From: Acinetobacter colistiniresistens
GTDB taxonomy: Bacteria; Pseudomonadota; Gammaproteobacteria; Pseudomonadales; Moraxellaceae
DNA length: 64,000 nucleotides
Direction of reading: 5' to 3'
Assembly: GCF_024582815.1 (NCBI RefSeq)
Contig: NZ_CP102099.1
Location: forward strand, 1,364,001 to 1,428,000
Below the pieces are notes generated by a model. The model made no database searches. It was not told the origin of the DNA and was given only the letters and a program-made list of their open reading frames with translations. Both the position numbers and the translations under genes were made by a program. Shown in pieces: positions 9,526 to 19,113 of the stretch (its first letter is position 1; each line of letters begins with the position of its first letter).

Positions 9526-10329
9526 ATGTCACGTCTTGCCACTCGTTTTGAACAGCTTAAATCTCAGCAACGTAAAGCGCTTGTTTCTTATGTGATGGCA
9601 GGTGATCCGCATCCACAGGTGACTGTTCCTTTACTCCATCAAATGGTGGACGCAGGGGTTGATGTCATTGAACTGGGGCTCCCATTTTCTGACCCAATGG
9701 CAGATGGTCCTGTGATTGCTTTAGCCGCTGAGCGTGCTTTGGCAGGTGGAACCAGTACTTTAGATGCATTGGATATGGTGAAAGCCTTTCGTGAAAAAGA
9801 TCAAACGACACCTGTTGTTTTGATGGGATATTTAAATCCTGTCGAAGTGATTGGTTATGACAAGTTTGTGGCTTATGCGAAAGACTGTGGTGTTGATGGT
9901 GTACTTTTGGTGGACTTGCCGCCAGAAGAGTCAGAACAATTAGGTGAAGTTCTTAAACAAAATGGAATGGATCAGATCTTCTTGCTTGCGCCAACCTCAA
10001 CCGATCAACGTATCCAGCATGTGGTCAATCAAGCCAGTGGCTTTGTTTACTACGTGTCACTGAAAGGTGTCACTGGTGCAGCCACTCTAGATACCTCCGA
10101 AGCTGCAGCACGTATTGCAAAAATTAAGTCTAAGACCAATGTGCCAGTGGGCGTCGGTTTTGGAATTAGTGATGCAGCGTCTGCAAAAGCGATGGGTCAG
10201 GTTGCTGATGCCGTGATTGTAGGAAGTGCTTTCGTTAAATCTTTTGCGACATTGCCAGCCGATCAAGCTGCGCAACAGACGGTGAATAAAGTGAAGGAGC
10301 TTCGAGCTGCGCTCGATGAGTTAGTATGA
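9526..10329 (+). CDS. trpA: Tryptophan synthase alpha chain
   Basis: 267 residues, the usual length. Cleaves indole-3-glycerol phosphate and passes indole to TrpB. The catalytic Glu is in VIELGLPFSDP and the catalytic Asp in SDPMADGPVIA; the phosphate-binding loops are GVGFGISDA and VIVGSAF. ATG 9526 is preceded by AAGGAAAGC; upstream in-frame starts would add a non-conserved tail. The TGA stop overlaps the accD ATG (ATGA). Upstream, TACAAT at 9455-9460 could be a -10 hexamer but I see no convincing -35. Confidence 0.97.
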   Translation: MSRLATRFEQLKSQQRKALVSYVMAGDPHPQVTVPLLHQMVDAGVDVIELGLPFSDPMADGPVIALAAERALAGGTSTLDALDMVKAFREKDQTTPVVLMGYLNPVEVIGYDKFVAYAKDCGVDGVLLVDLPPEESEQLGEVLKQNGMDQIFLLAPTSTDQRIQHVVNQASGFVYYVSLKGVTGAATLDTSEAAARIAKIKSKTNVPVGVGFGISDAASAKAMGQVADAVIVGSAFVKSFATLPADQAAQQTVNKVKELRAALDELV

Positions 10330-11222
10330 GTCAAGAATTAACATCAGGGAAGGTCCTTAACCCTTCAACACCTTGGACGGAACGTCATGTCCCTGGTATT
10401 CAGGTTGCAGATCAACAGCAGACATTCAAAGCGACCTTTACTGAGCCAACGATTGAGTGTCCAGAATGCCATGCATTAGTGACACGTACTGCAATGTCAT
10501 TTAATGCCTATGTGTGTCCACAGTGCGATGAGCACTTACATATGCGTGCGCGCGATCGTTTGAACTGGTTCTTTGATCAGGTCAACGCTGAGCTAGGTCA
10601 AGAGTTTGGAGCCAAAGATCCCTTAAAGTTTGTAGATAGCAAACCTTATCCAGATCGTATTCGTGAAGCACAAGACAAAACCGATGAAACCGAAGCACTT
10701 GTGGTGATGCAGGGCTCTTTAAAAGGTCTAGATCTCATTGCGTGTGCCTTTGAGTTTGATTTTATGGCAGGTTCAATGGGAACTGTGGTTGGTGACCGTT
10801 TTGTACAAGCCGCTGAGCGTGCGATTGCCTTACATCAACCGATGATCTGTTTTGCTGCTTCGGGCGGTGCACGTATGCAGGAAGGCATGTTGTCTTTGAT
10901 GCAAATGGCGCGTACTGCTGCGGCAATCCAGAAAATGAAAGATGCCCGTGTTCCTTATGTCGTGGTATTGACTCATCCTGTATATGGCGGCGTGACCGCT
11001 TCATTGGCCATGCTCGGTGATGTCCATATTGCTGAACCGAAAGCCATGATTGGCTTTGCAGGCAAACGTGTCATCGAACAAACTGTGCGTGAAAAACTGG
11101 AAGAACCATTCCAACGTGCAGAATACTTGCTTGATCATGGTGTGGTCGATCAAATTGTTCATCGTCATGCATTACGTGATACTGTATACAGACTTGTTGC
11201 AAAACTGATGAACTTACCTTGA
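10326..11222 (+). CDS. accD: Acetyl-CoA carboxylase carboxyltransferase subunit beta
   Basis: 298 residues. Transfers CO2 from biotin to acetyl-CoA in the first committed step of fatty acid synthesis, in complex with AccA. The N-terminal zinc ribbon is visible as CPEC ... CPQC (about 40-62). The crotonase-type carboxyltransferase body carries MAGSMGTVVGDRF, SGGARMQEGMLSLMQMA and GGVTASLAMLGD. Start and stop overlap the neighbours by four bases (ATGA with trpA and with folC), so the three are translationally coupled. Confidence 0.97.
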   Translation: MSQELTSGKVLNPSTPWTERHVPGIQVADQQQTFKATFTEPTIECPECHALVTRTAMSFNAYVCPQCDEHLHMRARDRLNWFFDQVNAELGQEFGAKDPLKFVDSKPYPDRIREAQDKTDETEALVVMQGSLKGLDLIACAFEFDFMAGSMGTVVGDRFVQAAERAIALHQPMICFAASGGARMQEGMLSLMQMARTAAAIQKMKDARVPYVVVLTHPVYGGVTASLAMLGDVHIAEPKAMIGFAGKRVIEQTVREKLEEPFQRAEYLLDHGVVDQIVHRHALRDTVYRLVAKLMNLP

Positions 11223-12505
11223 GACCGCACGCTCCACATTCAACGGATACATTAACAACATGGCTCGATTATTGGGGCCATGTTCACGTTACAGGCATTG
11301 ATTTAGGTTTAGAACGCGTTATTCCTGTTGCTGAAAAGTTGGATGTAATGCAACTTACGGCCAAAGTATTTACTGTTGCAGGTACCAATGGCAAAGGCTC
11401 AACCACAACCACTTTAGCTGCGATTTTAAATGCACAAGGTTATAAAGTCGGTCTTTACCAATCACCGCATATTTACCGTTTTAATGAACGGGTAAAGCTG
11501 GCAGGTGCAGAGGTCGATGACCAAAGTCTGGTAGATGCGTTTGTTTTAGTCGATCAGGCCCGTCGTGAATGTGGATTAAGTCTTTCTTTTTTTGAAGCAA
11601 CCACGTTGGCTGCTTTTGTTATTTTTAAACAACAACAATGTGATGTCTGGGTACTCGAAGTTGGTCTGGGTGGCCGTCTTGATGTCGTCAATGTGATTGA
11701 CCCTGATATTGCCGTGATTACCAACATTGGCTTAGACCATGTTGATTGGTTGGGTGATACCGTTGAAAAAATTGCATTTGAGAAAGCTGGCATTATCCGT
11801 CCAAATATTCCAGTGGTATTTGCGGGGCAGCAGCAACTTCCACAAGCTATTCAAGATAAAGTGAATGATGCCCAAGCGCAATTATACGCCTTAGATCGTG
11901 ATTATTTTTATCAGCTCAATGATGACGGCGAAACATGGTCATTTGCATCGTCGGGTACAACTTTAAAACTTCCTGTTGGTCAGCTTGCGCTAGAAAATAT
12001 TTCAACTGCTGTGGCTGCGGTATTGGTGAGTGGAGTTGAGGTTTCTCAAGCAGCAATTACCACCGGTATTCAACAGGCTCGCTTGCAAGGCCGTTTTGAA
12101 ATACGCCAGATTCAAGATAAAACTGTGATTTTTGATGCAGGCCACAATGCACATGGCGTCGAATTTTTATTGAAGCAGTTGCGAAAATTCTTAAAATACA
12201 ATAAACAGTACACAGAAGTTGTTGCTGTATTTTCAATGTTGGCTGATAAAGACATTCCTTCGGTCACTGATTTACTAAAAACAACAGTAAAAGATTGGTT
12301 TATTGCTAATTTAGATGTGCCTAGAGCCGCTCCAGTGCAGCAAATCCAAGAAGCATTGCAAGGGCAACAGGTGTATGAGTTTGGCAGTATCCAGCAAGCG
12401 TTTGAAACTGCGCTGAAACAAGGTCATAACAATCAGCTGATTTTAGTCTGTGGTTCGTTTCATACTTTAGAAGCGGTCTGGGAGTATTTAGAAGAATGTC
12501 GATGA
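11219..12505 (+). CDS. folC: Bifunctional folylpolyglutamate synthase / dihydrofolate synthase
   Basis: 428 residues, Mur-ligase fold. It adds glutamate to dihydropteroate and further glutamates to folates. P-loop VAGTNGKGSTTTTLAA near 52-66, the folate loop QSPHIYRFNERV, EVGLGGRLD and ITNIGLDHVDWLG in the ATPase domain, and the C-terminal IFDAGHNAHG. It overlaps accD by four bases and overlaps the SPOR-domain gene by about ten. The accD-folC-SPOR arrangement is shared by many gammaproteobacteria. Confidence 0.96.
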   Translation: MRPHAPHSTDTLTTWLDYWGHVHVTGIDLGLERVIPVAEKLDVMQLTAKVFTVAGTNGKGSTTTTLAAILNAQGYKVGLYQSPHIYRFNERVKLAGAEVDDQSLVDAFVLVDQARRECGLSLSFFEATTLAAFVIFKQQQCDVWVLEVGLGGRLDVVNVIDPDIAVITNIGLDHVDWLGDTVEKIAFEKAGIIRPNIPVVFAGQQQLPQAIQDKVNDAQAQLYALDRDYFYQLNDDGETWSFASSGTTLKLPVGQLALENISTAVAAVLVSGVEVSQAAITTGIQQARLQGRFEIRQIQDKTVIFDAGHNAHGVEFLLKQLRKFLKYNKQYTEVVAVFSMLADKDIPSVTDLLKTTVKDWFIANLDVPRAAPVQQIQEALQGQQVYEFGSIQQAFETALKQGHNNQLILVCGSFHTLEAVWEYLEECR

Positions 12506-13560
12506 ATAACAAGCAACGCTGGATGGGTGGCGTTGTTCTATTAGGTGGTGGTGTTTTATTGGCAGCATTACTTCTGAAAGGTAATCAAGAAATAGAGCAA
12601 GATCAGACTCACGCGCCCGTTACTCATCCGATTCCCAAAACAGAGTCTAAGCCGAAAACAGCTCAGCCTGCTCAAGACAGTGAAATGGTGTCATTACAGC
12701 CTTTGGCCGTTGATGTTGAAACTGAAAAACGTTTGCTGGAAGAACAACGCCGTTCGCGTGAAAAAGCGGTTGCAGAACAAGAAGCACGTGCTGCTGAATT
12801 TTTAAAGATGCAGCAGCAAGCGGAAGCAGCGGCAGCACGTAAGGCGGCAGAGGAATACGCGGCGATTAACGCGCGTCGAGCAGCGGCTCAGGAAAGTTCA
12901 GACAATATTCCACCAGAGCTTGTTGAAGATGAAAAAGCCAAGGCACAGCGCCTTGCAGAAGACAAACGTAAAGCCGATGAAAAGAAGCGAATTGAACAGC
13001 AAAAAAATGATCAGCAGAAATCTGATACTGACAAGAAGTTAGCCGAAGACAAACGTAAGGCTGAAGCTGAGAAGAAAGCAGCAGAGGAAAAACGTAAGGT
13101 TGAAGCTGATAAGAAAGCGGCGGAAGACAAACGTAAGGCTGAAGCTGAGAAGAAAGCAGCAGAGGAAAAACGTAAGGCTGAAGCAGACAAGAAAGCAGCA
13201 GAAGACAAGCGTAAAGCTGAAGCAGACAAGAAAGCAGCAGAGGACAAGCGTAAAGCCGAAGCTGAGAAAAAGGCTGAAGCAGAAAAAGCACGTGATCTCA
13301 TGGAAAATGGCGATAAGAAATGGATGGTGCAAGTCGCATTGGCTGCGAACCAAGCCAATGCCGATGCTGTGGTGTCTAAATTACGTGCTAAAGGCTATAA
13401 AGTAACTACTAGTCCGACTTCGAAAGGAATTCGCATTATGGTTGGCCCAGCCAAAGATCGTGATATTGCGGATGCAACCCGTAAGAAGATTACCTCTGAT
13501 GAAAGCTTGAATATGAAATCGGCTTGGGTGATTGACTGGGTTCCACTTGACCAGCGATAA
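12496..13560 (+). CDS. SPOR-domain membrane protein with Lys/Glu/Ala repeat (DedD-like)
   Basis: 354 residues. A short cytoplasmic start, one membrane anchor (about 10-27, VVLLGGGVLLAALLL), then a very charged periplasmic region and a C-terminal SPOR domain (KKWMVQVALAANQANADAVVSKLRAKGYKV ..., about 275-350) that binds denuded septal peptidoglycan. The middle (183-260) holds six nearly perfect 13-residue units of the type AEDKRKAEAEKKA, predicted as one long helix or coiled coil. Position after accD-folC matches DedD. ATG 12496 and 12502 are both possible starts. Probable cell-division protein. Confidence 0.88.
   Translation: MSMNNKQRWMGGVVLLGGGVLLAALLLKGNQEIEQDQTHAPVTHPIPKTESKPKTAQPAQDSEMVSLQPLAVDVETEKRLLEEQRRSREKAVAEQEARAAEFLKMQQQAEAAAARKAAEEYAAINARRAAAQESSDNIPPELVEDEKAKAQRLAEDKRKADEKKRIEQQKNDQQKSDTDKKLAEDKRKAEAEKKAAEEKRKVEADKKAAEDKRKAEAEKKAAEEKRKAEADKKAAEDKRKAEADKKAAEDKRKAEAEKKAEAEKARDLMENGDKKWMVQVALAANQANADAVVSKLRAKGYKVTTSPTSKGIRIMVGPAKDRDIADATRKKITSDESLNMKSAWVIDWVPLDQR
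13042..13275 (+). repeat. Six tandem 39-bp coding repeats
   Basis: Six back-to-back 39-base units (13042, 13081, 13120, 13159, 13198, 13237) inside the SPOR-domain gene. Each encodes A-E-[DE]-KRK-[AV]-EA-[DE]-KKA. The units are in frame, so copy-number change would alter linker length without frameshift. Confidence 0.95.
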
Positions 13561-13583
13561 GTAAGACTCTTTGGATTCGTGGA

Positions 13584-14168
13584 CTAAGAAGATGGATTCG
13601 ACAGTTGTCGTTGAATCCATTTTACATTTTCAGGGCTGAATAAAGGATCAATGTTTTTCCAGATCACATGGAAGCCGTAACCACCTTGTTTCATTTCTTT
13701 CACTGCCTCATCAATGGACCAGTTTTCAAAAATAATACGGTACATGGCAATGGTTGCCCCAGTACGATCAGAACCGTGATAGCAATGTACCAATACTTTT
13801 TGATTATTTTGTTTGGCCGTTTGAATGGCACGCATTGCTTCTAATAAGTCTTCACGATTGATCGCCCAAGTATAAATGGGAATATGCACCAGATTAAAAG
13901 GTTGATCTTTTAAAACTTTGGCATCTTCATTTCTAGAACGTAGATTAATGACGGTCTCAATTTTATATTTCTTCAAAATAGGGATCAATTCATTACTGGG
14001 TTGGTCACTGCGGAACACATCATTGCTAATTTGATAAAAATTATGCGTTGGTGAAATGAGCGTTCCCCAGTTTTTTGGACGTTGCTCACCATCTAGGCTA
14101 GGATGTTTCATACATCCACCTAAGCTAAGTATTGAAATGAGCGTAACGGTAATGAGCGTTGTTTTCAT
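13584..14168 (-). CDS. Tyrosine/dual-specificity phosphatase-like lipoprotein
   Basis: 194 residues from ATG 14168. Lipoprotein signal peptide with lipobox LGGC (Cys19). The catalytic P-loop HCYHGSDRTG fits HCxxGxDRT of DSP/Siw14/atypical phosphatases, with a general-acid candidate in the YTWAI loop. RSDQPSN and TVINLRSRNED are typical of the family's front half ('YR..QP', 'INLR'). Its start lies one base after the stop of the metallo-hydrolase gene, implying coupled translation. An extracytoplasmic phosphatase anchored in the envelope is inferred; substrate unknown. Confidence 0.87.
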   Translation of the reverse strand: MKTTLITVTLISILSLGGCMKHPSLDGEQRPKNWGTLISPTHNFYQISNDVFRSDQPSNELIPILKKYKIETVINLRSRNEDAKVLKDQPFNLVHIPIYTWAINREDLLEAMRAIQTAKQNNQKVLVHCYHGSDRTGATIAMYRIIFENWSIDEAVKEMKQGGYGFHVIWKNIDPLFSPENVKWIQRQLSNPSS

Positions 14169-14169
14169 A

Positions 14170-14979
14170 TTATTGATAACGATTGAATTCGACTGGATCA
14201 TGCGCACAAATTAACTCAATGCTTGGCTCTTGTTGAGCGAGATATTGTAACTGTTTGAGGTTGTGCAAACGCAGTCGGTTATCTTCAGCCAATAAACGTT
14301 CAGTCAGGTTGAGGGCTCTCAATTTATTTTTCGGATTGAGCTCCAGATGGGTGTAGTAGGCATCACCACAAAATAACATCCAACCATCCACTTTTTTGAT
14401 CGCAATGCCACAGTGCCCAGCCGTATGCCCGATTAGGGGAATCATTAAAATCTCATCGTGAAATAAAGGAAGCCCTTGGACTTTTTGCAGGTTAAACCAT
14501 GGCTCGCCATCGTTGTGTTCAGCAAAGTTCCAATGACGATGCTGTTTAAATTGTTCTGTTTTATAGCGCAATTTTCCCTTAGTTGTGAGTAATTGGGTGG
14601 CATTAAACTCCGCAGCTAAGAGATGTATGGTCGCATTGGGGAAATCGGAAATTCCACCAGCATGGTCAAAATCCAGATGAGTCACAAAAATATGTCTGAC
14701 ATCACTTGGGTTAAAACCGAGTTGCTGAATTTGCTGAATGGCGGTCAGTTTGAGGTTCGGCACAATCGAACCGAATTGTTTCAGTAAACGGCCTAAGCGT
14801 TGTTCGGTATGTAAATAATCTTGTGTACCTAAGCCTGTATCAATTAATACCAAGCCTTGATCCGTTTCAACCAAGAGGCAATGGCAGACCAAGTGGGCTT
14901 TCCAGCCCTTTTGTCCAAACAGGGGAGCGCAGACTGGACAAAAACTTCCGCAATGAAGATGGTGAATGTTATAGATCAT
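14170..14979 (-). CDS. MBL-fold metallo-hydrolase (AHL-lactonase-like)
   Basis: 269 residues, no signal peptide. Metal motif THLDFDHAGG (HxxxDH type) near 108-117, GHTAGHCGIAI near 168, FCGDAYY near 186 and a final His in ICAHDP. This set is that of the AiiA/quorum-quenching branch of the metallo-beta-lactamase fold, though His-L-Asp replaces the common HLH. Four cysteines near the start (CGSFCPVCAPLF) resemble the conserved lactonase-branch opening 'CG..CP..PL.G'. Lactone hydrolysis is possible but not provable from sequence. First gene of a two-gene operon with the phosphatase. Confidence 0.83.
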   Translation of the reverse strand: MIYNIHHLHCGSFCPVCAPLFGQKGWKAHLVCHCLLVETDQGLVLIDTGLGTQDYLHTEQRLGRLLKQFGSIVPNLKLTAIQQIQQLGFNPSDVRHIFVTHLDFDHAGGISDFPNATIHLLAAEFNATQLLTTKGKLRYKTEQFKQHRHWNFAEHNDGEPWFNLQKVQGLPLFHDEILMIPLIGHTAGHCGIAIKKVDGWMLFCGDAYYTHLELNPKNKLRALNLTERLLAEDNRLRLHNLKQLQYLAQQEPSIELICAHDPVEFNRYQ

Positions 14980-15063
14980 GATGCTGTTTTTATTCTGTAG
15001 CGGATCGAATTATTCTTATAACGTATTGATTAAAAAAATACCAAAATAAATTTAAGCGGTACA

Positions 15064-15090
15064 GAAAAAGCCTATTCAGAGAATAGGCTG
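15064..15090 (-). terminator. Terminator on minus strand, downstream of peroxiredoxin
   Basis: AGCCTATTC / GAATAGGCT hairpin; on the minus strand it is followed by TTTTTC. It lies about 140 bases past the peroxiredoxin stop, beyond the intergenic repeat. Confidence 0.65.
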
Positions 15091-15149
15091 AGATGCATGT
15101 TATTCAATCTTGATTGGATTTATTTATTACAGATGCGATTGCGCTTTAA

Positions 15150-15225
15150 TTTCTTAACTCACAGCATAGCTGTTCGACTTCTTGCGAAGCTTCAGTCGCT
15201 TCTCAGGAACGAGCGTTGCTCGTTT
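15150..15225. repeat. Structured intergenic repeat, copy B
   Basis: Three adjacent hairpins: ACAGC/GCTGT, GAAGC (15186-15190)/GCTTC (15198-15202), and AACGAGC/GCTCGTT. The middle hairpin and its loop match copy A at 7744-7760 in spacing and sequence, with a G:C pair replaced by A:T. Confidence 0.55.
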
Positions 15226-15230
15226 GATCC

Positions 15231-15866
15231 TCACTCAGGCTGGGGCGTGAGTCTTAGATAAGATTTGACGGCTTTATAGCCTTTCGGGAAGCGTTGTTTG
15301 ATTTCTTCTTCATCTTTCAATGAAGGCACAATCACCACATCTTCACCTTGCTGCCAGTTCGCTGGTGTTGCCACTTTGTGGTTATCGGTTAACTGTAGTG
15401 AGTCGACGACACGCAGCACTTCATTAAAGTTACGACCTGTTGAAGCTGGATAGGTAATAATCAAACGCACTTTTTTATTTGGATCAATAATCACCAATGA
15501 ACGTACAGTTAAGGTCTCACTGGCATTTGGGTGAATAAATCCATATAGTTCAGACACCTTGCGATCTTTGTCGGCAATGATCGGGAAATTAACTGTGGTA
15601 TTTTGTGTTTCATTAATGTCCTGAATCCAGCCTTTATGTGATTCGACATCATCCACTGAAAGGGCAATGGCTTTTACGCCGCGCTTGTCAAACTCATCTT
15701 TTAACTTTGCAGTGTAGCCGAGTTCGGTGGTACAGACTGGGGTGTAGTCCGCAGGATGGGAAAAAAGGATTCCCCAGCTATCACCTAAAAAGCCATAGAA
15801 ATCAATGTCGCCTTGGCTTGATTGTTGCTGGAAATTCGGGGCGGTATCGCCTAAACGTAATGTCAT
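15231..15866 (-). CDS. 1-Cys peroxiredoxin (Prx6 type)
   Basis: 211 residues from ATG 15866, which has AGAGGA seven bases upstream; the ATG 18 bases earlier lacks a site. Reduces hydrogen peroxide and alkyl hydroperoxides in the cytosol. The peroxidatic cysteine is in SHPADYTPVCTTELG (about Cys46). The C-terminal half (DLQ..NHKVATPANWQQGEDVVIVPSLKDEE ... KGYKAVKSYLRLTPQP) is the extended tail of the Prx6 group. No resolving cysteine is seen, consistent with the 1-Cys mechanism. Divergent from secA. Confidence 0.94.
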   Translation of the reverse strand: MTLRLGDTAPNFQQQSSQGDIDFYGFLGDSWGILFSHPADYTPVCTTELGYTAKLKDEFDKRGVKAIALSVDDVESHKGWIQDINETQNTTVNFPIIADKDRKVSELYGFIHPNASETLTVRSLVIIDPNKKVRLIITYPASTGRNFNEVLRVVDSLQLTDNHKVATPANWQQGEDVVIVPSLKDEEEIKQRFPKGYKAVKSYLRLTPQPE

Positions 15867-16230
15867 GATCAGTCCTCTATACATTCTTTATGTTTTCTAT
15901 CTGCTTCCAATATGCAGGATCTACTTTATAAATAAAATTATTGTTTTTGTATTTTATTATGAACTTTTGAGATATTGATTATTGATCTTGTTAAAAAATG
16001 AGCAGAAATTCACATTCAAATCGATGTAAGTTAAATGCAAATTTGCTACATTAACGCATCTTTAGTGATGTGACGTCAGAATCGCCTCGCAGATTTTTTT
16101 GCCTGTTTGAATGCAAAGCACTTGTAGTTCTTATTTCTGACTCCATAATAACAGCTAAGAAAAAATTAACCGACCTAGGGTTTGTTGTTATTGACAAACC
16201 TTATAACAAACAGGATTAGAGAGTTTATTC
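15867..16230. other. Divergent intergenic region prx-secA
   Basis: 364 bases without a gene. The strand near secA carries an imperfect inverted repeat at 16179-16212 (GTTTGTTGTTAT ... ATAACAAAC) directly before the secA ribosome site; no SecM-like arrest ORF is present. No promoter could be assigned with confidence. Confidence 0.5.
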
Positions 16231-18966
16231 ATGTTGGCAAGTCTGATCGGAGGTATCTTCGGTACAAAAAATGAGCGTGAGCTCAAACGCATGCGTAAAA
16301 TTGTTGAACAAATCAATGCGCTTGAACCGACGATATCTGCTCTTAACGATGCAGACCTCTCTGCAAAAACTCCAGAATTCAAACAGCGTTTTAGCAATGG
16401 CGAAAGTTTAGATAAATTAATGCCAGAAGCGTTTGCGGTGTGTCGTGAAGCAGCAAAACGTGTCATGGGCATGCGCCATTATGACGTGCAGTTAATTGGT
16501 GGTATTACCTTACACGAAGGTAAGATTGCCGAAATGCGTACAGGTGAGGGTAAAACCCTGATGGGTACTTTGGCCTGTTATCTGAATGCATTGAGCGGTC
16601 AGGGTGTTCACGTGATTACCGTGAACGACTACTTGGCACAACGTGATGCTGAGTTAAACCGTCCATTATTCGAATTCTTAGGCCTTAGCATTGGGGTGAT
16701 TTACTCGATGCAAATGCCAGATGAAAAAGCACAAGCCTATACTTCCGACATTACCTACGGAACCAACAACGAGTTCGGTTTCGACTATCTTCGTGACAAC
16801 ATGGTGTTTTCTCTGCAAGAGAAAAAGCAACGTGGTTTAAGCTATGCCATCATCGATGAAGTCGACTCAATCTTGATTGACGAAGCACGTACGCCGTTGA
16901 TTATTTCAGGCCAAAGTGAAGATTCATCTCATCTTTATCAGCTGATTAACAGAATTCCTCCAACATTACGTCCACAGAAAGAAGAAAAAGTGGCTGATGG
17001 CGGACATTTCTGGGTCGATGAGAAACAACGCTCAGTTGAAATGACTGAAGTTGGTTATGAAACAGTTGAACAAAAACTGATTGAAATGGGCTTGTTGGCT
17101 GAGGGTGAGAGCCTGTATTCAGCAACCAACCTGAATTTGGTACACCATGTCACCGCTGCAATTCGTGCGCATTATCTTTATCAAAAGAATGTGCATTACA
17201 TCATCGGTGTGAATCCACAGACGCAGAAAGAAGAAGTCATTATTGTGGATGAAAGTACGGGTCGTACCATGCCAGGTCGTCGCTGGTCTGAAGGTCTGCA
17301 TCAAGCGGTTGAAGCCAAAGAAAACATGGAAATTCAACCTGAAAACCAAACCCTTGCAACTACAACTTTCCAGAACTATTTCCGTCTGTATAAAAAGCTT
17401 TCAGGGATGACCGGTACTGCCGATACTGAAGCTGCGGAAATGAAAGAAATTTATGGCTTAGACGTTGTGATTATTCCAACACACCGTCCAATGGTTCGTG
17501 TCGATCATAACGATTTAATCTATCTAAACCGTAATGGTAAATACACCGCGATTATTGAAGAAATTACCAATATTCGTCAGCAGGGTGTTGCACCGATCTT
17601 GATTGGTACAGCAACCATTGAAGCCAGTGAAATCTTGTCTTCTAAGTTGCTACAAGCTGGTATTCATCACGAAGTCTTGAACGCAAAACAACACGAACGT
17701 GAAGCGGATATTATTGCGCAAGCGGGTAGTCCGAATGCGGTAACAATTGCCACCAACATGGCAGGTCGTGGTACCGATATCTTGCTGGGTGGTAACTGGA
17801 AAGCCAAGCTTGCCAAAATTGAAAACCCGACCCCTGAAGACGAAGCCCGTTTACAGGCGCAATGGGAAAAAGATCACGAAGATGTTTTAAGTTCTGGTGG
17901 TTTACATATCATTGGTTCTGAGCGTCATGAATCACGTCGTATTGATAACCAGTTGCGTGGTCGTGCAGGTCGTCAAGGTGACCCAGGTGTATCACGCTTC
18001 TATCTATCACTTGAAGATGACTTGATGCGTATCTTCGCGGGTGATCGCGTGGTTGCCATGATGCGTGCAATGGGCTTGCAAGAAAGTGAAGCCATTGAAC
18101 ATAAAATGGTCAGTCGTTCAATCGAAAACGCCCAGCGTAAGGTTGAAGCCCGTAACTTTGATATTCGTAAAAACTTGTTGAAGTACGATGATGTAAATAA
18201 CGAACAGCGTAAGATCATTTATTCACAACGTGATGAAGTTCTAGCTGAAAGCACACTTCAAGACTATATCGAAGAAATGCATCAGGAAGTGGTGAAAGGT
18301 TTGATTGCAAACTTTATTCCACCTGAGTCGATTCATGACCAATGGGATATTGAAGGTCTGGAAAGTGCCTTACATAGTGATTTAGGTATCGAACTTCCTG
18401 TACAGCAATGGTTAGACCAAGATCGTCGTTTGGATGAAGAAGGCTTAGTGGCTCGTATTTCTGATGAAGTCATTAATCGCTATCGCCAACGTCGTGAGCA
18501 AATGGGTGATGAATCGGCAGCAATGCTTGAACGTCACTTTATGTTGAACTCACTGGATCGTCATTGGAAAGATCATTTGGCTGCGATGGATTATTTGCGT
18601 CAAGGGATTCACTTACGTGGCTACGCACAGAAAAATCCTGAGCAAGAATACAAGAAAGAAGCCTTTAACTTGTTTGTAAATATGTTGGGTGTGATCAAGT
18701 CCGATGTGGTGACGGATTTATCTCGTGTTCATGTCCCGACGGCAGAAGAATTGGCAGAACTTGAAGCACAGCAACAACGTCAGGCGGAATCGATGCGCCT
18801 TTCATTTGAGCATGATGATGTCGATGGTTTAACGGGTGAAGTGACTATTTCTGAGGAAACGGAAGGATTTGCCAATACGAATGAATTCCCTGTGCCTGAG
18901 AGCCGCAATGCACCTTGCCCGTGTGGTTCTGGTTTAAAATACAAGCAGTGTCACGGCAAAATCTAG
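16231..18966 (+). CDS. secA: Preprotein translocase ATPase SecA
   Basis: 911 residues, full length. Motor that pushes unfolded preproteins through SecYEG. Walker A is in [12 protein letters not shown] (about 102-110), Walker B in [16 protein letters not shown] (about 208), the second nucleotide-binding fold includes [10 protein letters not shown] and [13 protein letters not shown]. The C-terminal zinc finger [16 protein letters not shown] that binds SecB is intact. No programmed arrest gene stands upstream. It is followed by a strong terminator, so it is probably monocistronic. Confidence 0.98.
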   Translation: MLASLIGGIFGTKNERELKRMRKIVEQINALEPTISALNDADLSAKTPEFKQRFSNGESLDKLMPEAFAVCREAAKRVMGMRHYDVQLIGGITLHEGKIAEMRTGEGKTLMGTLACYLNALSGQGVHVITVNDYLAQRDAELNRPLFEFLGLSIGVIYSMQMPDEKAQAYTSDITYGTNNEFGFDYLRDNMVFSLQEKKQRGLSYAIIDEVDSILIDEARTPLIISGQSEDSSHLYQLINRIPPTLRPQKEEKVADGGHFWVDEKQRSVEMTEVGYETVEQKLIEMGLLAEGESLYSATNLNLVHHVTAAIRAHYLYQKNVHYIIGVNPQTQKEEVIIVDESTGRTMPGRRWSEGLHQAVEAKENMEIQPENQTLATTTFQNYFRLYKKLSGMTGTADTEAAEMKEIYGLDVVIIPTHRPMVRVDHNDLIYLNRNGKYTAIIEEITNIRQQGVAPILIGTATIEASEILSSKLLQAGIHHEVLNAKQHEREADIIAQAGSPNAVTIATNMAGRGTDILLGGNWKAKLAKIENPTPEDEARLQAQWEKDHEDVLSSGGLHIIGSERHESRRIDNQLRGRAGRQGDPGVSRFYLSLEDDLMRIFAGDRVVAMMRAMGLQESEAIEHKMVSRSIENAQRKVEARNFDIRKNLLKYDDVNNEQRKIIYSQRDEVLAESTLQDYIEEMHQEVVKGLIANFIPPESIHDQWDIEGLESALHSDLGIELPVQQWLDQDRRLDEEGLVARISDEVINRYRQRREQMGDESAAMLERHFMLNSLDRHWKDHLAAMDYLRQGIHLRGYAQKNPEQEYKKEAFNLFVNMLGVIKSDVVTDLSRVHVPTAEELAELEAQQQRQAESMRLSFEHDDVDGLTGEVTISEETEGFANTNEFPVPESRNAPCPCGSGLKYKQCHGKI

Positions 18967-18991
18967 GCAGCGACATAGGTTGAGCTAAAAT

Positions 18992-19023
18992 AAAAAAGCA
19001 GAGCATGAAGCTCTGCTTTTTTT
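18992..19023 (+). terminator. Rho-independent terminator of secA
   Basis: AAAAAAGCAGAGC / GCTCTGCTTTTTTT, short loop, T-run. Confidence 0.9.
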
Positions 19024-19113
19024 ACGAGAATTTACTTGAGTCTAGGCACGCTTTGTAGTTTCATAATTGCACTTAGAGATCTTGATTGAGTTCGCATTAA
19101 AAGCGGGAAGACA

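Noticed and set aside
12866..13358. Long antisense open frames within the SPOR-domain gene
   Set aside because: They arise from the repetitive Lys/Glu/Ala coding sequence; the antisense proteins are Leu/Cys/Phe or Ser/Ala repeats with no ribosome site.
16079..16230. SecM-like arrest peptide upstream of secA
   Set aside because: No ORF with a signal peptide and arrest motif exists in the gap.
15867..16230. OxyR site before the peroxiredoxin
   Set aside because: I looked for ATAG-type quartets at ten-base spacing and could not support a site.
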